Positions 35,969 through 45,148 of a stretch of 64,000 nt of DNA are shown here, piece after piece. Origin of the DNA: JAPOUP01 sp026708635 (GTDB lineage: Bacteria > Pseudomonadota > Alphaproteobacteria > Rhodobacterales > Rhodobacteraceae); contig OZ241336.1 of the NCBI GenBank assembly GCA_965200115.1, positions 3,038,001 through 3,102,000 on the forward strand, given 5' to 3'. Within the stretch, counting starts at the first letter, position 1, and each line of letters opens with the position of its first letter. Below the pieces are notes generated by a model. The model ran no database searches. It worked only from the letters and a program-made list of their open reading frames with translations, and was not told the DNA's origin. Made by a program: the position numbers and the translations under genes.

Positions 35969-37225
35969 ATGAAATCTTCAACTGTCCTAGCCGTGGCCTT
36001 TGCCATGACCGGCGGTTTGGCCAATGCGCAGGGTCAGGACGTTCCGGATAACCTTGAAAGGCTCTCCGGTTTGAGGACGACGGGGGTGACCGGGTTCACC
36101 TTCGTCGAGCAGTCCGGGGAATATGCGGACGGAATCAAGGATGTCCTGGCCGATAGGATCACCTTACCGGATGGCTTCAGGATTGAGCTATACGCGATCG
36201 TGCCCGGCGCGAGGTCCATGGCGGTCGGCCCCCGGGGAATCGTGACTTTCGTTGGCACGCGCAGGGACAAGGTCTGGTCGGTCACCGATCGAGACGGGGA
36301 TTGGGTCGCCGACGAGGTGAGGAACTTCGCGCCATCACTGACCTTCTCGATTCCGAATGGCCCGTGTTTCTCGAAAGACGGTTTCCTGTACGTCGCCGAG
36401 CAGAACCGCGTGCTGCTATTTCCGGAGGCCGAGTCCTTCTACGAAAGCCCCGATGTGGCCGCGTTTGAATTGATCGCCCAGGGCGACCTGATTCCCGTGG
36501 AAGAGGAGAGTTACAACCATTCAGCGCGCGTCTGCCGCGTGGGGCCCGACGACCGGCTCTACATCTCGCTCGGGCAGCCTTTCAATGTGCACCCGCCGGA
36601 GAAGGTCGATCTCTACAATGAGGTTGGCATCGGCGGCATTATCCGGATCAACCGCGACGGCTCGGGCCGTGAGGTCTACACCTACGGAATCCGCAACTCG
36701 GTCGGCCATGACTTCCACCCGGAAACGGATGAGTTGTGGTTCACCGATAACCAGGTTGACGGCATGGGTGATGACATCCCGCCGGGCGAACTCAACCGGC
36801 AGACCGAAGCCGGCCAGAACTTCGGCTTCCCCTGGTATGGAGGTGGCTCGACGCGCACGAACGAGTACGCCGGCGAAACGCCGCCTGAGGGCCTGGTTTT
36901 CCCGGCGGTGGAGACCGTAGCCCATGCGGCCGATCTTGGAATGACGTTCTACACAGGCCGGATGTTCCCGGAAAAATACAGGAACGCAATCTTCTCGGCG
37001 CAGCATGGCTCCTGGGACAGGACGGAGCCGGTTGGCGCGCGTGTCATGGTGACTTTCATCGACGATGAGGGCAACGCCAGAATGGAACCCTTCGCCGAGG
37101 GTTGGCTTGACGGGAACGGGGAGTACCTGGGTCGACCGATGGATGTAGCGCAGTTGCGTGACGGATCAATCCTGGTTTCGGATGACCATGCCGGTGCGAT
37201 CTACCGTATCAGCTACGGCGAATGA
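35969..37225 (+). CDS. Periplasmic sorbosone/PQQ-type sugar dehydrogenase
   Basis: A 418-residue secreted six-bladed beta-propeller enzyme of the glucose/sorbosone dehydrogenase family. The signal peptide MKSSTVLAVAFAMTGGLANA is followed by LPDGFRIELYA, DGDWVADEV, ARVCRVGPDDRLYISLGQPFN (quoted in parts), YTYGIRNSVGHDFHP and ELNRQTEAGQNFGFPWYGGG, and ends DGSILVSDDHAGAIYRISY, all diagnostic. It probably oxidises a sugar or aldose with PQQ. The cytochrome c gene overlaps its stop, giving a ready electron acceptor. Confidence 0.9.
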   Translation: MKSSTVLAVAFAMTGGLANAQGQDVPDNLERLSGLRTTGVTGFTFVEQSGEYADGIKDVLADRITLPDGFRIELYAIVPGARSMAVGPRGIVTFVGTRRDKVWSVTDRDGDWVADEVRNFAPSLTFSIPNGPCFSKDGFLYVAEQNRVLLFPEAESFYESPDVAAFELIAQGDLIPVEEESYNHSARVCRVGPDDRLYISLGQPFNVHPPEKVDLYNEVGIGGIIRINRDGSGREVYTYGIRNSVGHDFHPETDELWFTDNQVDGMGDDIPPGELNRQTEAGQNFGFPWYGGGSTRTNEYAGETPPEGLVFPAVETVAHAADLGMTFYTGRMFPEKYRNAIFSAQHGSWDRTEPVGARVMVTFIDDEGNARMEPFAEGWLDGNGEYLGRPMDVAQLRDGSILVSDDHAGAIYRISYGE

Positions 37226-37806
37226 CACGAATTCCGGCACTGGCGCTCGGCTGGGTTCTCCTCGCTGGGTCTGTCCTGGCCCAGGAGACGCCCGTGGGCG
37301 ATCCATCCGCCGGACGCGATATAGCGGCCGGAAAGTGCCGAACCTGCCATGGGCTTGACGGTTACGCCAGGATCGTGACCGCCCCGCACATAGCGGGTGA
37401 GCCGGTGGGCTACCTCACCGCCCAGCTGACGGCTTTCCGTGATGGCGCGCGCGAGCATGAACTGATGTCGGTCGTTGCGCGGCAGCTGACCGATCGGCAG
37501 ATCGTGGACGTCGCGTCCTGGTACGCGTCGCATGCCGTCACGACTGTCGTGACCGCGCCCGCGGAGGATTCCCCGGAGCTTTGCTCGAACTGCCACGGCG
37601 TGGACGGTCTCGCGGTGGTGGGCGACGCCCCGCATCTGGCGGGCGAGGCCAACATATATATCGAGACCCAACTGAAAGCCTATAGATCGGGAAAGCGGTT
37701 CCATGTCGTGATGTCTGAAATCGCCGCCGATCTGACGAACGATGAAATGAGGGAGATCTCGAATTGGTTTGCGGCGGTCGAACTGCGGGTCGGGCGGCCG
37801 GAATAG
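37222..37806 (+). CDS. Dihaem cytochrome c (c4-like)
   Basis: A 194-residue periplasmic electron carrier with a signal peptide ending VLAQ and two c-type haem sites: Cys39-x2-Cys42-His43 (CRTCHG) and Cys121-x2-Cys124-His125 (CSNCHG). Each half also has an AP-H-IAGE or AP-HLAGE segment and a conserved Met (ELMSVVA, HVVMSEIA) as the likely sixth ligand, so the protein is an internal duplication. Its ATG overlaps the dehydrogenase TGA (ATGA), strong evidence that it takes electrons from that enzyme. Confidence 0.93.
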   Translation: MTRIPALALGWVLLAGSVLAQETPVGDPSAGRDIAAGKCRTCHGLDGYARIVTAPHIAGEPVGYLTAQLTAFRDGAREHELMSVVARQLTDRQIVDVASWYASHAVTTVVTAPAEDSPELCSNCHGVDGLAVVGDAPHLAGEANIYIETQLKAYRSGKRFHVVMSEIAADLTNDEMREISNWFAAVELRVGRPE

Positions 37807-37837
37807 ACGGTGCCCCGGCCCGCGGTCCAGCCGGTTT

Positions 37838-38242
37838 TCAGGACGGCCCCCCCGAATATTCAATGTCGGTAACGTGCTCCATCCAGGTTACGTTGGAGCC
37901 GTCACGCGTTTCCTGAATGGCAAGATGGGTCATGCCCGTACCCGGTCCGGCGCCATGCCAATGGCGTTCGTCAGGCGCAAACCAGACCACGTCTCCGGGC
38001 AGGACTTCCTGGATTTGACCGCCCGCTTTCTGAACAAGGCCCTTGCCTTCCGTTACGATCAGAATCTGACCAAGCGGATGCGTATGCCAAGCGGTGCGCG
38101 CGCCCGGCTCGAAGGTGACGTTCAGGGCGCGGACACGGGAGGGGTCCGGTGCCATTATCACCGGGTCGATTCGAACCCTGCCGGTAAAGGATTCCTCCGG
38201 CCCAATTCGGGATGGACGCGATCCGGCCCGCAGAATTTCCAT
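37838..38242 (-). CDS. Single-domain cupin protein
   Basis: A 134-residue cupin. The metal-binding motif 1 is in ARTAWHTHPLGQILIVTEG (His-x-His and downstream acid), and motif 2 in LPGDVVWFAPDERHWHGAG. It resembles the carboxymuconolactone-decarboxylase-associated or mandelonitrile-lyase-like cupins; enzyme activity is not assigned. AAGGAG precedes the ATG at 38242, four bases after the stop of the RACo-type gene, so both are one operon. Confidence 0.88.
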   Translation of the reverse strand: MEILRAGSRPSRIGPEESFTGRVRIDPVIMAPDPSRVRALNVTFEPGARTAWHTHPLGQILIVTEGKGLVQKAGGQIQEVLPGDVVWFAPDERHWHGAGPGTGMTHLAIQETRDGSNVTWMEHVTDIEYSGGPS

Positions 38243-38246
38243 TGAC

Positions 38247-40283
38247 TCACTCCTTTCTTCTGGGACGTCGACTTTGCCTGCCGCCTCTGGTGCCGCCACC
38301 CGTGTTGAAGCTCCTGTCCGGTAGGTCAACCAACTTACGCAGTTCCGGAAACGGAGCGCTCGCATGCGGGATCGCGTTGGCGGCGACGAAATGCTCCTGG
38401 AACCTCGGCTCTATGGCGGTCTCGATCTTGTGTATGCGGCGCACCGTTTCCTGGATTTCGGACCGCGCGGCGCGGTTGCACAGCGCGATGCGCGCGCCGG
38501 TTCCGGCTGAATTGCCCGCGGAGGTAACCCTGTCGATGGGGCAATCCGGAATCATGCCGAGCACCATCGCGTGCTTCGGCGAGATATGGGCGCCAAACGC
38601 TCCCGCGAGAACGATGCGGTCAACGCTTTCGGTCCCCAGCTCGTCCATCAGAAGGCGTGCGCCCGCGTAAAGCGCCGACTTCGCCAGCTGGATGGCGCGG
38701 ATGTCCGCCTGCGTGACGGTGATGCGCGGGGTTCCGTCATATATGAGGTATGAATATGTTCGCCCGTCAGGCACTGACCGCTTCGTGCCGGTCTGTTCGG
38801 TTGATCCGATAAGGCCTGACGCATCGAGTATGCCTGACATGCGCATCTCGGCGATGGCTTCGATGATGCCGGATCCGCATATGCCCGTAACTCCTGTCGG
38901 GGCCACCGCCGCATCGAAGCCCTCGTCGGTGGACCAGAGATCGCAGCCTATGACCTTGAAACGGGGTTCCCCGGTGGCCGGATCGATCCGGACGCGTTCG
39001 ATCGCCCCCGGCGCGGCTCGCTGGCCACATGTCAGCTGAGCCCCCTCGAACGCGGGACCGGTGGGCGAGGAGCAGGCCAGAACCCTGTTCCTGTCGCCGA
39101 GCAGTATCTCCGCATTCGTGCCGACATCGACTATGAGAACGAGATCACTGGACGTCTCGGGCCTTTCCGACAGCGCGACCGCCGCGGCGTCGGCGCCGAC
39201 ATGACCCGCGACACATGGGGGTATGAACACGCGGGCCGATGGATTTACGGCGGATAGGTCCAGTTCCCTCGCATCCATCGAGAGTGAGTCGGAGGTCGCC
39301 AGGGCGAAGGGAGCCTGACCCAGTTCGATGGGATCGATGCCCAGAAGAAGATGGTGCATTACGGGATTGCAGACAAAGACCAATTCCACGATCTGGTCAG
39401 GATCAACGGCTCCGGCCGCCGCCGTTTCCTCCGCGAGGCGGTCGACGGCCTCCCGAACTGCCGAGGTCATTTCGGCGTCGCCGCCGGGGTTCAGCATCGA
39501 GTAGCTTACCCGGCTCATGAGGTCCTCGCCGAACCGGATCTGCGGATTCATGGCTCCCGCGCTCGCGATGACGTCACCGCTGCGCAGGTCGCAGAGATGC
39601 GCCGCTATCGTGGTGGACCCCAGATCGACGGCAAGACCGCACAGGCGTCCTTCCCAGAAGCCCGGACGGACGTCGAGGATGCGCTCGTGTATGTCGGTGT
39701 GGCCGCGATGAAGCGCGACGGTGACCGCCCACTTGCCCTTGCGTAACGCGGACTGCAGTTTGCCGAGCACCGGCAGGTCGACGCGCAAGGCGCCGGTGTC
39801 TATATTCCACTGTTCCGCGAGGGCGTCCCTGAGTCGTTCCAGATCTCCCGAGGGTTCATGCATGTCAGGTTCCCGCACCTCGACATAGTACTGTCTCGTC
39901 GCGGGATCCATTTTGATGTCACGAACCGCGGCGGCCTTGCGGATCACCTGTTTATGGACCTGGCTGTCCGGCGGGACATCGATCAAGACATCCGACCGCA
40001 CCGTCGCCTGGCAGCCGAGGCGCCGGTTCGGGCCCAGACCCCTGACGCGTCCGTAGCGATCCTCGACGGCGTTCCGTCCGCTTAGGGCATCCTCCGTGAC
40101 GGTAATGCCGTATTTGGGGAAATCGCCGTAACCGGATGTGACCTGGCAGCGCCCGCAAATGCCACGGCCGCCGCAGACGCTGTCAACGTCGACGCCAAGC
40201 TGGCGTGCCGCGGCGAGAACGGACGTTCCCGCGGGAACGCGTCCGCGTTTCCCTGAAGGGGCGAAAATCACGAGCGGGTCCAT
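38247..40283 (-). CDS. RACo-type reductive activator of corrinoid protein (DUF4445)
   Basis: A 678-residue ATP-dependent reductase that reactivates oxidised cobalamin in corrinoid methyltransferases. The N-terminus is a 2Fe-2S ferredoxin with Cys37, Cys43, Cys46 and Cys91 (SVCGGRGICGRCQ, LGCQA). The rest is the ASKHA domain: LAVDLGSTTIAAHLCDL, LIVDVGTNAEILLGD, GICGSGIIEAIAEM and VLAGAFGAHISPKHAMVLGM. The start MDPLVIFAPSGKRG has GGAG upstream. No corrinoid protein or methyltransferase gene lies in the window, so its partner must be elsewhere; only the cupin follows it. Confidence 0.9.
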   Translation of the reverse strand: MDPLVIFAPSGKRGRVPAGTSVLAAARQLGVDVDSVCGGRGICGRCQVTSGYGDFPKYGITVTEDALSGRNAVEDRYGRVRGLGPNRRLGCQATVRSDVLIDVPPDSQVHKQVIRKAAAVRDIKMDPATRQYYVEVREPDMHEPSGDLERLRDALAEQWNIDTGALRVDLPVLGKLQSALRKGKWAVTVALHRGHTDIHERILDVRPGFWEGRLCGLAVDLGSTTIAAHLCDLRSGDVIASAGAMNPQIRFGEDLMSRVSYSMLNPGGDAEMTSAVREAVDRLAEETAAAGAVDPDQIVELVFVCNPVMHHLLLGIDPIELGQAPFALATSDSLSMDARELDLSAVNPSARVFIPPCVAGHVGADAAAVALSERPETSSDLVLIVDVGTNAEILLGDRNRVLACSSPTGPAFEGAQLTCGQRAAPGAIERVRIDPATGEPRFKVIGCDLWSTDEGFDAAVAPTGVTGICGSGIIEAIAEMRMSGILDASGLIGSTEQTGTKRSVPDGRTYSYLIYDGTPRITVTQADIRAIQLAKSALYAGARLLMDELGTESVDRIVLAGAFGAHISPKHAMVLGMIPDCPIDRVTSAGNSAGTGARIALCNRAARSEIQETVRRIHKIETAIEPRFQEHFVAANAIPHASAPFPELRKLVDLPDRSFNTGGGTRGGRQSRRPRRKE

Positions 40284-40581
40284 GTCGTTTCTCCATTTTG
40301 TCCCGCAGGCCGGGCTCATCGTGGCCTTGGTTGCCACCTAGCCGGGGCGTGGCCTCTCACGTGGGAGTTTTCCCTTCGCGGCGCGGTGCCGCCACAGGCT
40401 GTCGTGCCTTCCCCGCCCGAATGCATTGGCCGGGAAGGGTTTCCGGAAGACCGTGACCAACCTGCCGATGGAGTATCCCCCGCATTGATCCCGATGTCAT
40501 TTCGACGCCCTTCACCGTCGGGGTATCGCCGACGGCTCCGCCGGTCCACGGGCGGTCATACCGAACGCGGCGCCGAACCGG

Positions 40582-41163
40582 CTATCGCGTGAGAACCAGC
40601 GTGCCGTCAGATATCTCAATCCTTTCGAATCTCTGAAGATAGTCCATGCCCAGTAGCGAGTCCTCCATCTCGCCCTCATTGACCCATACAGCCACGTCGC
40701 GTTCAACGATAGGGCCCAGGCTGAGGGTGGAGAGCATCGTTCGGGCGGTGCGGGTTCGACCGTTGGCGGTATTCGCGATTCCCAAATACCGCAGGCTGTC
40801 CGGATCGACGCCGATGCGACCCGCGTCCTGGCGCGAGAGCACGATATTTGTCGCCCCTGTGTCAACTACAAAACGGATCGGCACCTCGTCGGCTTCCAGC
40901 GTAAGGTAGTAGTGGCCGTCCTGGGCGCGGGGGATCTCGATACGGCCCGTATCCGTGACTCTCGCCTGGCGGACCGCGAAGTCGCCGCGGATATCCTGCC
41001 AAAGCCCGACCCCGGCGACGCAGCCAATGAAGATGACGCCCCACAGGACCGCATGTCTGAGCACCTGGCCAAGACGGGCCCGGTTCGCGACAATGAAATA
41101 CGTGGCCAGCGCACCGCCGAGGATGACAAGGTATACCAACCGCCCGAAATCGTCGCCGTCCAT
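40582..41163 (-). CDS. Membrane-anchored retropepsin-like aspartic protease
   Basis: A 193-residue clan AA aspartic protease of the TIGR02281 type. Two N-terminal hydrophobic spans (about 8-25 and 37-55) are followed by HYYLTLEADEVPIRFVVDTGATNIVLS with the catalytic Asp101 in DTGA, and the flap/closing segments FERIEISDGTLVL and LLGMDYL. One catalytic Asp per chain implies a homodimer. Biological substrate unknown. Upstream toward the RACo gene are 298 bp without a gene. Confidence 0.9.
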   Translation of the reverse strand: MDGDDFGRLVYLVILGGALATYFIVANRARLGQVLRHAVLWGVIFIGCVAGVGLWQDIRGDFAVRQARVTDTGRIEIPRAQDGHYYLTLEADEVPIRFVVDTGATNIVLSRQDAGRIGVDPDSLRYLGIANTANGRTRTARTMLSTLSLGPIVERDVAVWVNEGEMEDSLLGMDYLQRFERIEISDGTLVLTR

Positions 41164-41284
41164 ACTTTCCTCCTGATCTGCCGATCAGTTAGTTTCTCGA
41201 TCCCGCCATTGTAAGGGTGCGCGTCACCAAGTGCGCGCAAACCGGCCGCATCGGTTTGGGGGGACTCCATAACGCCGTTCTCAC

Positions 41285-43147
41285 TTACCTCCCCGACCTG
41301 TCCGCAGCCGCGCTTTCGGCCGCCTCAAGTTTCTCCTGCGCGGCGAGCCAGAGCGTTTCGGCGCGGTCGATCGCTTCGCGGACCTCGCCGTATTTCCCCT
41401 GCAGCGCGTTCAGGTTCCCGGCCGCTCCGGGCTCATACAGGGCGGGGTTCGCGAGTTTTCCGATAAGCCTTTCGCGCATTTCCATGAGCTTCGCGACCCG
41501 GGACTCGCATCTCGTCAGTTCGGATCTGAGTGCCTGAAGGCGCTTTCCGGCGGCCTGTGCCGGTTTGGCCGTCCTGGGCGCGGTTTCCCGGCGGTCAGCC
41601 GCCAGCAGGTCGCCGCGATACTGGTCCAGATCACCCTCGTAATTCGTTACGGTTCCATTCTTTACCAGCCACAATCGATCCGCCACCATGGCGAGAAGAT
41701 GCAGGTCGTGACTGATGACGATGACCGCGCCGGAATAGGATGCCAGCGCGTCCATGAGCGCCTCGCGGCTTTCGACGTCAAGGTGATTCGTCGGTTCGTC
41801 AAGGATCAGCAGGTGCGGCGCGTCGAGCGTTGCCAGCAGTAGGGAAAGTCGGGATTTCTGGCCGCCCGAGAGCTTGCGGACCGGCGTGTCGGCCCGGTCG
41901 GCCGCCAAGCCAAAACCCGCGAGTTTCGACTTGAGCGCGGACGGAGCGGCGTTCGGCCGTCTCGGTACCAGGTGACCGAGCGGGGTATCGTCCGGATCGA
42001 GATCTTCGATCTGGTGCTGGGCGAAATATCCGACGCGCAGCTTTCTGGCGCGAACGACGCTGCCGCGGAACGGTTCGAGCCTGCCGGACAGAAACCTGCA
42101 TAAAGTGGATTTTCCCTCTCCATTCCTTCCCAGCAGCGCGATCCGGTCTTCCTGGTCGATGCGAAGGTCGAGCTTCCGGAGAACCGGGGCGCCGTCGTAG
42201 CCCGTGCTGGCATTTTCGACTGCGATGAGCGGCGGGGCGAGCCTCTCGGGGTCCGGGAACAGGAACGCCGCCCGGGCGGCCTCTTCCGGGGACGATACGA
42301 ACTCCATCCGCGCGATCATCTTCAGGCGGGACTGCGCCTGTCTGGCCTTGTCCGCCTTGTAACGGAACCTATCGACATAGGACTGAAGATGGGCGCGGCG
42401 GGCCTCCTGTTTCCTGGCCACCGCGGCGGCATGCGCGGCGCGTTCGGCGCGTTGGCGTACGAACCGGTCGTAGCTCCCTCTGTAGGACGTGAGCGTCTTT
42501 CGTTCGAGGTGCAGGACTGAATCGACCGAGTGGTTCAGCAGACTGCGGTCATGGCTTATGATTATGGCCGCGTGCGGATACTTTGCGATATAATCGTACA
42601 GCCAGAACGCACCCTCAAGGTCAAGATAGTTTGTCGGCTCGTCCAGCAGGAGCAGGTCCGGGCGGGAAAACAGGGTGGCCGCCAGCGCGATCCGCATGCG
42701 CCAGCCACCCGAAAGGGTCGAACAGGCCAGGTCGTGTTGGTCTTGGGAAAGTCCGAGTCCCCTCAGGATCGCGCTCGCGCGCGCCTCCGCCGACCAAGCG
42801 TCGATGTCGGTCAGGCGTGTCTGGATTTCGGCGATCCTTGCATGGTCGTTCGACCGCTCGGCAAGCAGGTCGGCCCGCTCGGTATCCGCGGCGAGTACGG
42901 TGTCTAGGACGGAGGTCTCTCCACCCGGCGCTTCCTGCTCGACAACGCCGATACGCGCTCCCTGGCGCAGGTCTATGCTGCCCGCCTCCAGTGTCAGGTG
43001 GCCGCGGATAAGGCGGAAAAGCGTGGATTTGCCGGTACCGTTCCTGCCCACCAGACCCACTTTATGGCCGTCGGGAACGTAAGCGCTCGCGCCCGTGAAC
43101 AGCGGAATGCCGTTGATCGCGTAATGGATATCGTCAATTCGCAGCAT
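41285..43147 (-). CDS. ABC-F family ATPase (Uup/YheS-like)
   Basis: A 620-residue soluble protein with two ATPase domains and no membrane part, as in translation-associated ABC-F factors. Domain 1: Walker A GRNGTGKST, signature STLSGGWRMR, Walker B LLLLDEPTNYLD. The linker holds the helical arm (RKQEARRAHLQSYVDRFRYK). Domain 2: GRNGEGKST, LSGGQKSRL, LLILDEPTNHLD. A C-terminal coiled coil (ALRSELTRCESRVAKLMEM) completes it. The start MLRIDDIHY at 43147 is chosen; the frame stays open to 43360 without family sequence. Divergent from ndk. Confidence 0.95.
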   Translation of the reverse strand: MLRIDDIHYAINGIPLFTGASAYVPDGHKVGLVGRNGTGKSTLFRLIRGHLTLEAGSIDLRQGARIGVVEQEAPGGETSVLDTVLAADTERADLLAERSNDHARIAEIQTRLTDIDAWSAEARASAILRGLGLSQDQHDLACSTLSGGWRMRIALAATLFSRPDLLLLDEPTNYLDLEGAFWLYDYIAKYPHAAIIISHDRSLLNHSVDSVLHLERKTLTSYRGSYDRFVRQRAERAAHAAAVARKQEARRAHLQSYVDRFRYKADKARQAQSRLKMIARMEFVSSPEEAARAAFLFPDPERLAPPLIAVENASTGYDGAPVLRKLDLRIDQEDRIALLGRNGEGKSTLCRFLSGRLEPFRGSVVRARKLRVGYFAQHQIEDLDPDDTPLGHLVPRRPNAAPSALKSKLAGFGLAADRADTPVRKLSGGQKSRLSLLLATLDAPHLLILDEPTNHLDVESREALMDALASYSGAVIVISHDLHLLAMVADRLWLVKNGTVTNYEGDLDQYRGDLLAADRRETAPRTAKPAQAAGKRLQALRSELTRCESRVAKLMEMRERLIGKLANPALYEPGAAGNLNALQGKYGEVREAIDRAETLWLAAQEKLEAAESAAADRSGR

Positions 43148-43289
43148 CGGGGCGGTTTGACGCATCGCGGCGACGCGGTCAATCGCGGCTTTAACCGCCG
43201 GAAGGCGCGTGCTAGTGCGTTCGCGGAATACGCATGGGGCTGAAACGCATGGGGCGACGGCCCGTTGTCCGGGACAGGAGAGGCAGGGA

Positions 43290-43712
43290 ATGGCTGTGCA
43301 GCGCACGTTTTCGATAATCAAGCCCGACGCGACGAAGCGCGATCTGACCGGCGCGATCAACGCGAAGATCGAGGCGTCCGGTCTTCGGATCGTGGCGCAG
43401 AAGCGGCTTCGTCTGACGGAAGCGCAGGCGGGAGTTTTCTACGAGGTTCACAGGGAGCGGCCGTTCTATGGTGAGCTGTGCGCTTTCATGGCGTCCGGTC
43501 CGATCGTGGCGCAGGTGCTTGAGGGCGAAAACGCCGTCGCCGCGTACCGCAAGGTGATGGGCGCGACCGATCCGGCGGAAGCCGAGGCGGGGACGATTCG
43601 AGCGGAGTTCGCGGAGTCGAAGGGGGAGAACTCCGTGCATGGTTCCGACGCTCCGGAAACGGCTGAAGTCGAGATCTCCTATTTCTTTTCGGGACTTGAG
43701 CTCGTCGGTTGA
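43290..43712 (+). CDS. ndk: Nucleoside diphosphate kinase
   Basis: Transfers phosphate among nucleoside di- and triphosphates. The 140-residue length and motifs are standard: MAVQRTFSIIKPDATKRDLTG at the start (in parts, RTFSIIKPDATKR), HRERPFYGELCAFMASGP, and the phosphohistidine His117 in NSVHGSDAPETAEVEI. The ATG at 43290 has an AGGCAGGGA site. It lies head-to-head with the ABC-F gene. Confidence 0.97.
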   Translation: MAVQRTFSIIKPDATKRDLTGAINAKIEASGLRIVAQKRLRLTEAQAGVFYEVHRERPFYGELCAFMASGPIVAQVLEGENAVAAYRKVMGATDPAEAEAGTIRAEFAESKGENSVHGSDAPETAEVEISYFFSGLELVG

Positions 43713-43916
43713 GGCTCCGTCCGGATTTTCCCCCATGAAAGGGGTCAGGCGGTGTTCCGCCAACCCGTAACGGCCATCGCGCAAATGGCGGCCATAATGG
43801 AAATCGCTCCAATGAAAGTCGGGATTCTGGCGGGAAAAGGCCCATCGTGGCCCGGTTTTCCGGACAGGATCGGAAATTGGCGCTCACGAGCCCCGGGCGC
43901 GTTCGGTACCTGAGCG

Positions 43917-44912
43917 ATGCATCCCGGGCCACTCAACCTGATCACCGATGTATCCGGCCTGTGTGTAGGCAACGCGCAGAACGAGAGGCTGAAGTCCGGC
44001 GTCACCGTCGTGACCGCGGACGCGCCCTTCGTGGCATCCTGCGCGATCATGGGTGGAGCGCCCGGTACGCGGGAAACCGACCTCCTGGAGCCCGATAGGC
44101 TTGTGCAGGAGGTTGACGCCCTGGTTCTCTCCGGAGGTTCGGCCTTCGGTCTGGACGCCGCTTCGGGCGTTATGACCGGACTGCGCAAAGCGCAACGGGG
44201 ATTCCGGGTCGGGGACGCCCGCGTGCCTTTGGTGCCCGCCGCAATACTGTTTGACCTTCTCAATGGCGGCGACAAGAGCTGGGATATCAATCCCTATCCG
44301 GCTCTTGGGCTAGCGGCTTTCGAGTGCGCGGGCAAGGCATTCGGGATCGGCAGCGCCGGCGCGGGAATCGGTGCGCTGACGGCGACGCTGAAGGGAGGGC
44401 TTGGCTCGGCGTCGGCGGTACTGCCGAACGGCCTGACGGTTGGCGCGCTTGTGGCCGTGAACCCGACGGGAACGGTTACCACGCCCGGCGAACGGTATTT
44501 CTGGGCGGCGCCCTTCGAACTTGGGGGAGAATTCGGGGGGCTTGGCCCGGATCCCCGTGGAGGACTTGGCGTGGCGCTCCCGCGCCCGAAACACGCCGGA
44601 TCCGGTGAGCGGGCGAACACAACCATCGCCGTGGTCGCCACCGACGCGCGGCTTACCAAGATGCAGGCGAAGCGGATGGCGGTCGCGGCTCATGACGGAA
44701 TCGGCCGCGCGATCGTGCCCGCGCATATGCCCGAAGACGGTGATCTCGTGTTTTCGGTGGCGACCGGTTCCGCTGGGGTCGAGGGAACGGACTTTCCGCT
44801 TCTGTGTCACGCCGCCGGGCATTGCCTTTCACGGGCGATCGCGCGTGGCGTCTATAACGCGACACCCGCTTCCGATGACTTACTGAATTGCTGGCGTCAC
44901 CCGGGCATCTGA
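43917..44912 (+). CDS. P1 family (DmpA-like) peptidase
   Basis: A 331-residue self-processing N-terminal nucleophile hydrolase of the DmpA/S58 family. Typical parts are NLITDVSGLCVGNAQ, TVVTADAPFVASCAIMGGAPGTRETDLL (in parts), VDALVLSGGSAFGLDAASGVM, and the processing region GERANTTIAVVATDARLTK, in which the Thr of NTT would become the nucleophile. GDLVFSVATG near the end also fits. Members are aminopeptidases, some acting on beta-peptides. Substrate is unknown. Confidence 0.9.
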   Translation: MHPGPLNLITDVSGLCVGNAQNERLKSGVTVVTADAPFVASCAIMGGAPGTRETDLLEPDRLVQEVDALVLSGGSAFGLDAASGVMTGLRKAQRGFRVGDARVPLVPAAILFDLLNGGDKSWDINPYPALGLAAFECAGKAFGIGSAGAGIGALTATLKGGLGSASAVLPNGLTVGALVAVNPTGTVTTPGERYFWAAPFELGGEFGGLGPDPRGGLGVALPRPKHAGSGERANTTIAVVATDARLTKMQAKRMAVAAHDGIGRAIVPAHMPEDGDLVFSVATGSAGVEGTDFPLLCHAAGHCLSRAIARGVYNATPASDDLLNCWRHPGI

Positions 44913-45148
44913 TCCGGGTCCCCGGTATCCGGCGGGCCGGAAAACGGCCCGTTGGCGCATGGTCGATTTCGCGGGGGAGTCCGTCGGCTGATGGATCGCC
45001 TCCATCGTGGCGGGATAGCCGTGACCCGGTCGGCGCCACCACACGTCCTTACGGATTTCGTTCCGCCATCGCCGCGCTGTCCCGGCCCGCCAGCCCGTTC
45101 CTCCCGGTCAGCGTTTCATGTATGCGCGCCAGCCGGGACCCATTCCCT

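Noticed and set aside
38160..38185. TCGATTCGAACCCTG resembles a tRNA T-arm
   Set aside because: It lies inside the cupin coding frame and no acceptor or anticodon stem can be formed around it.
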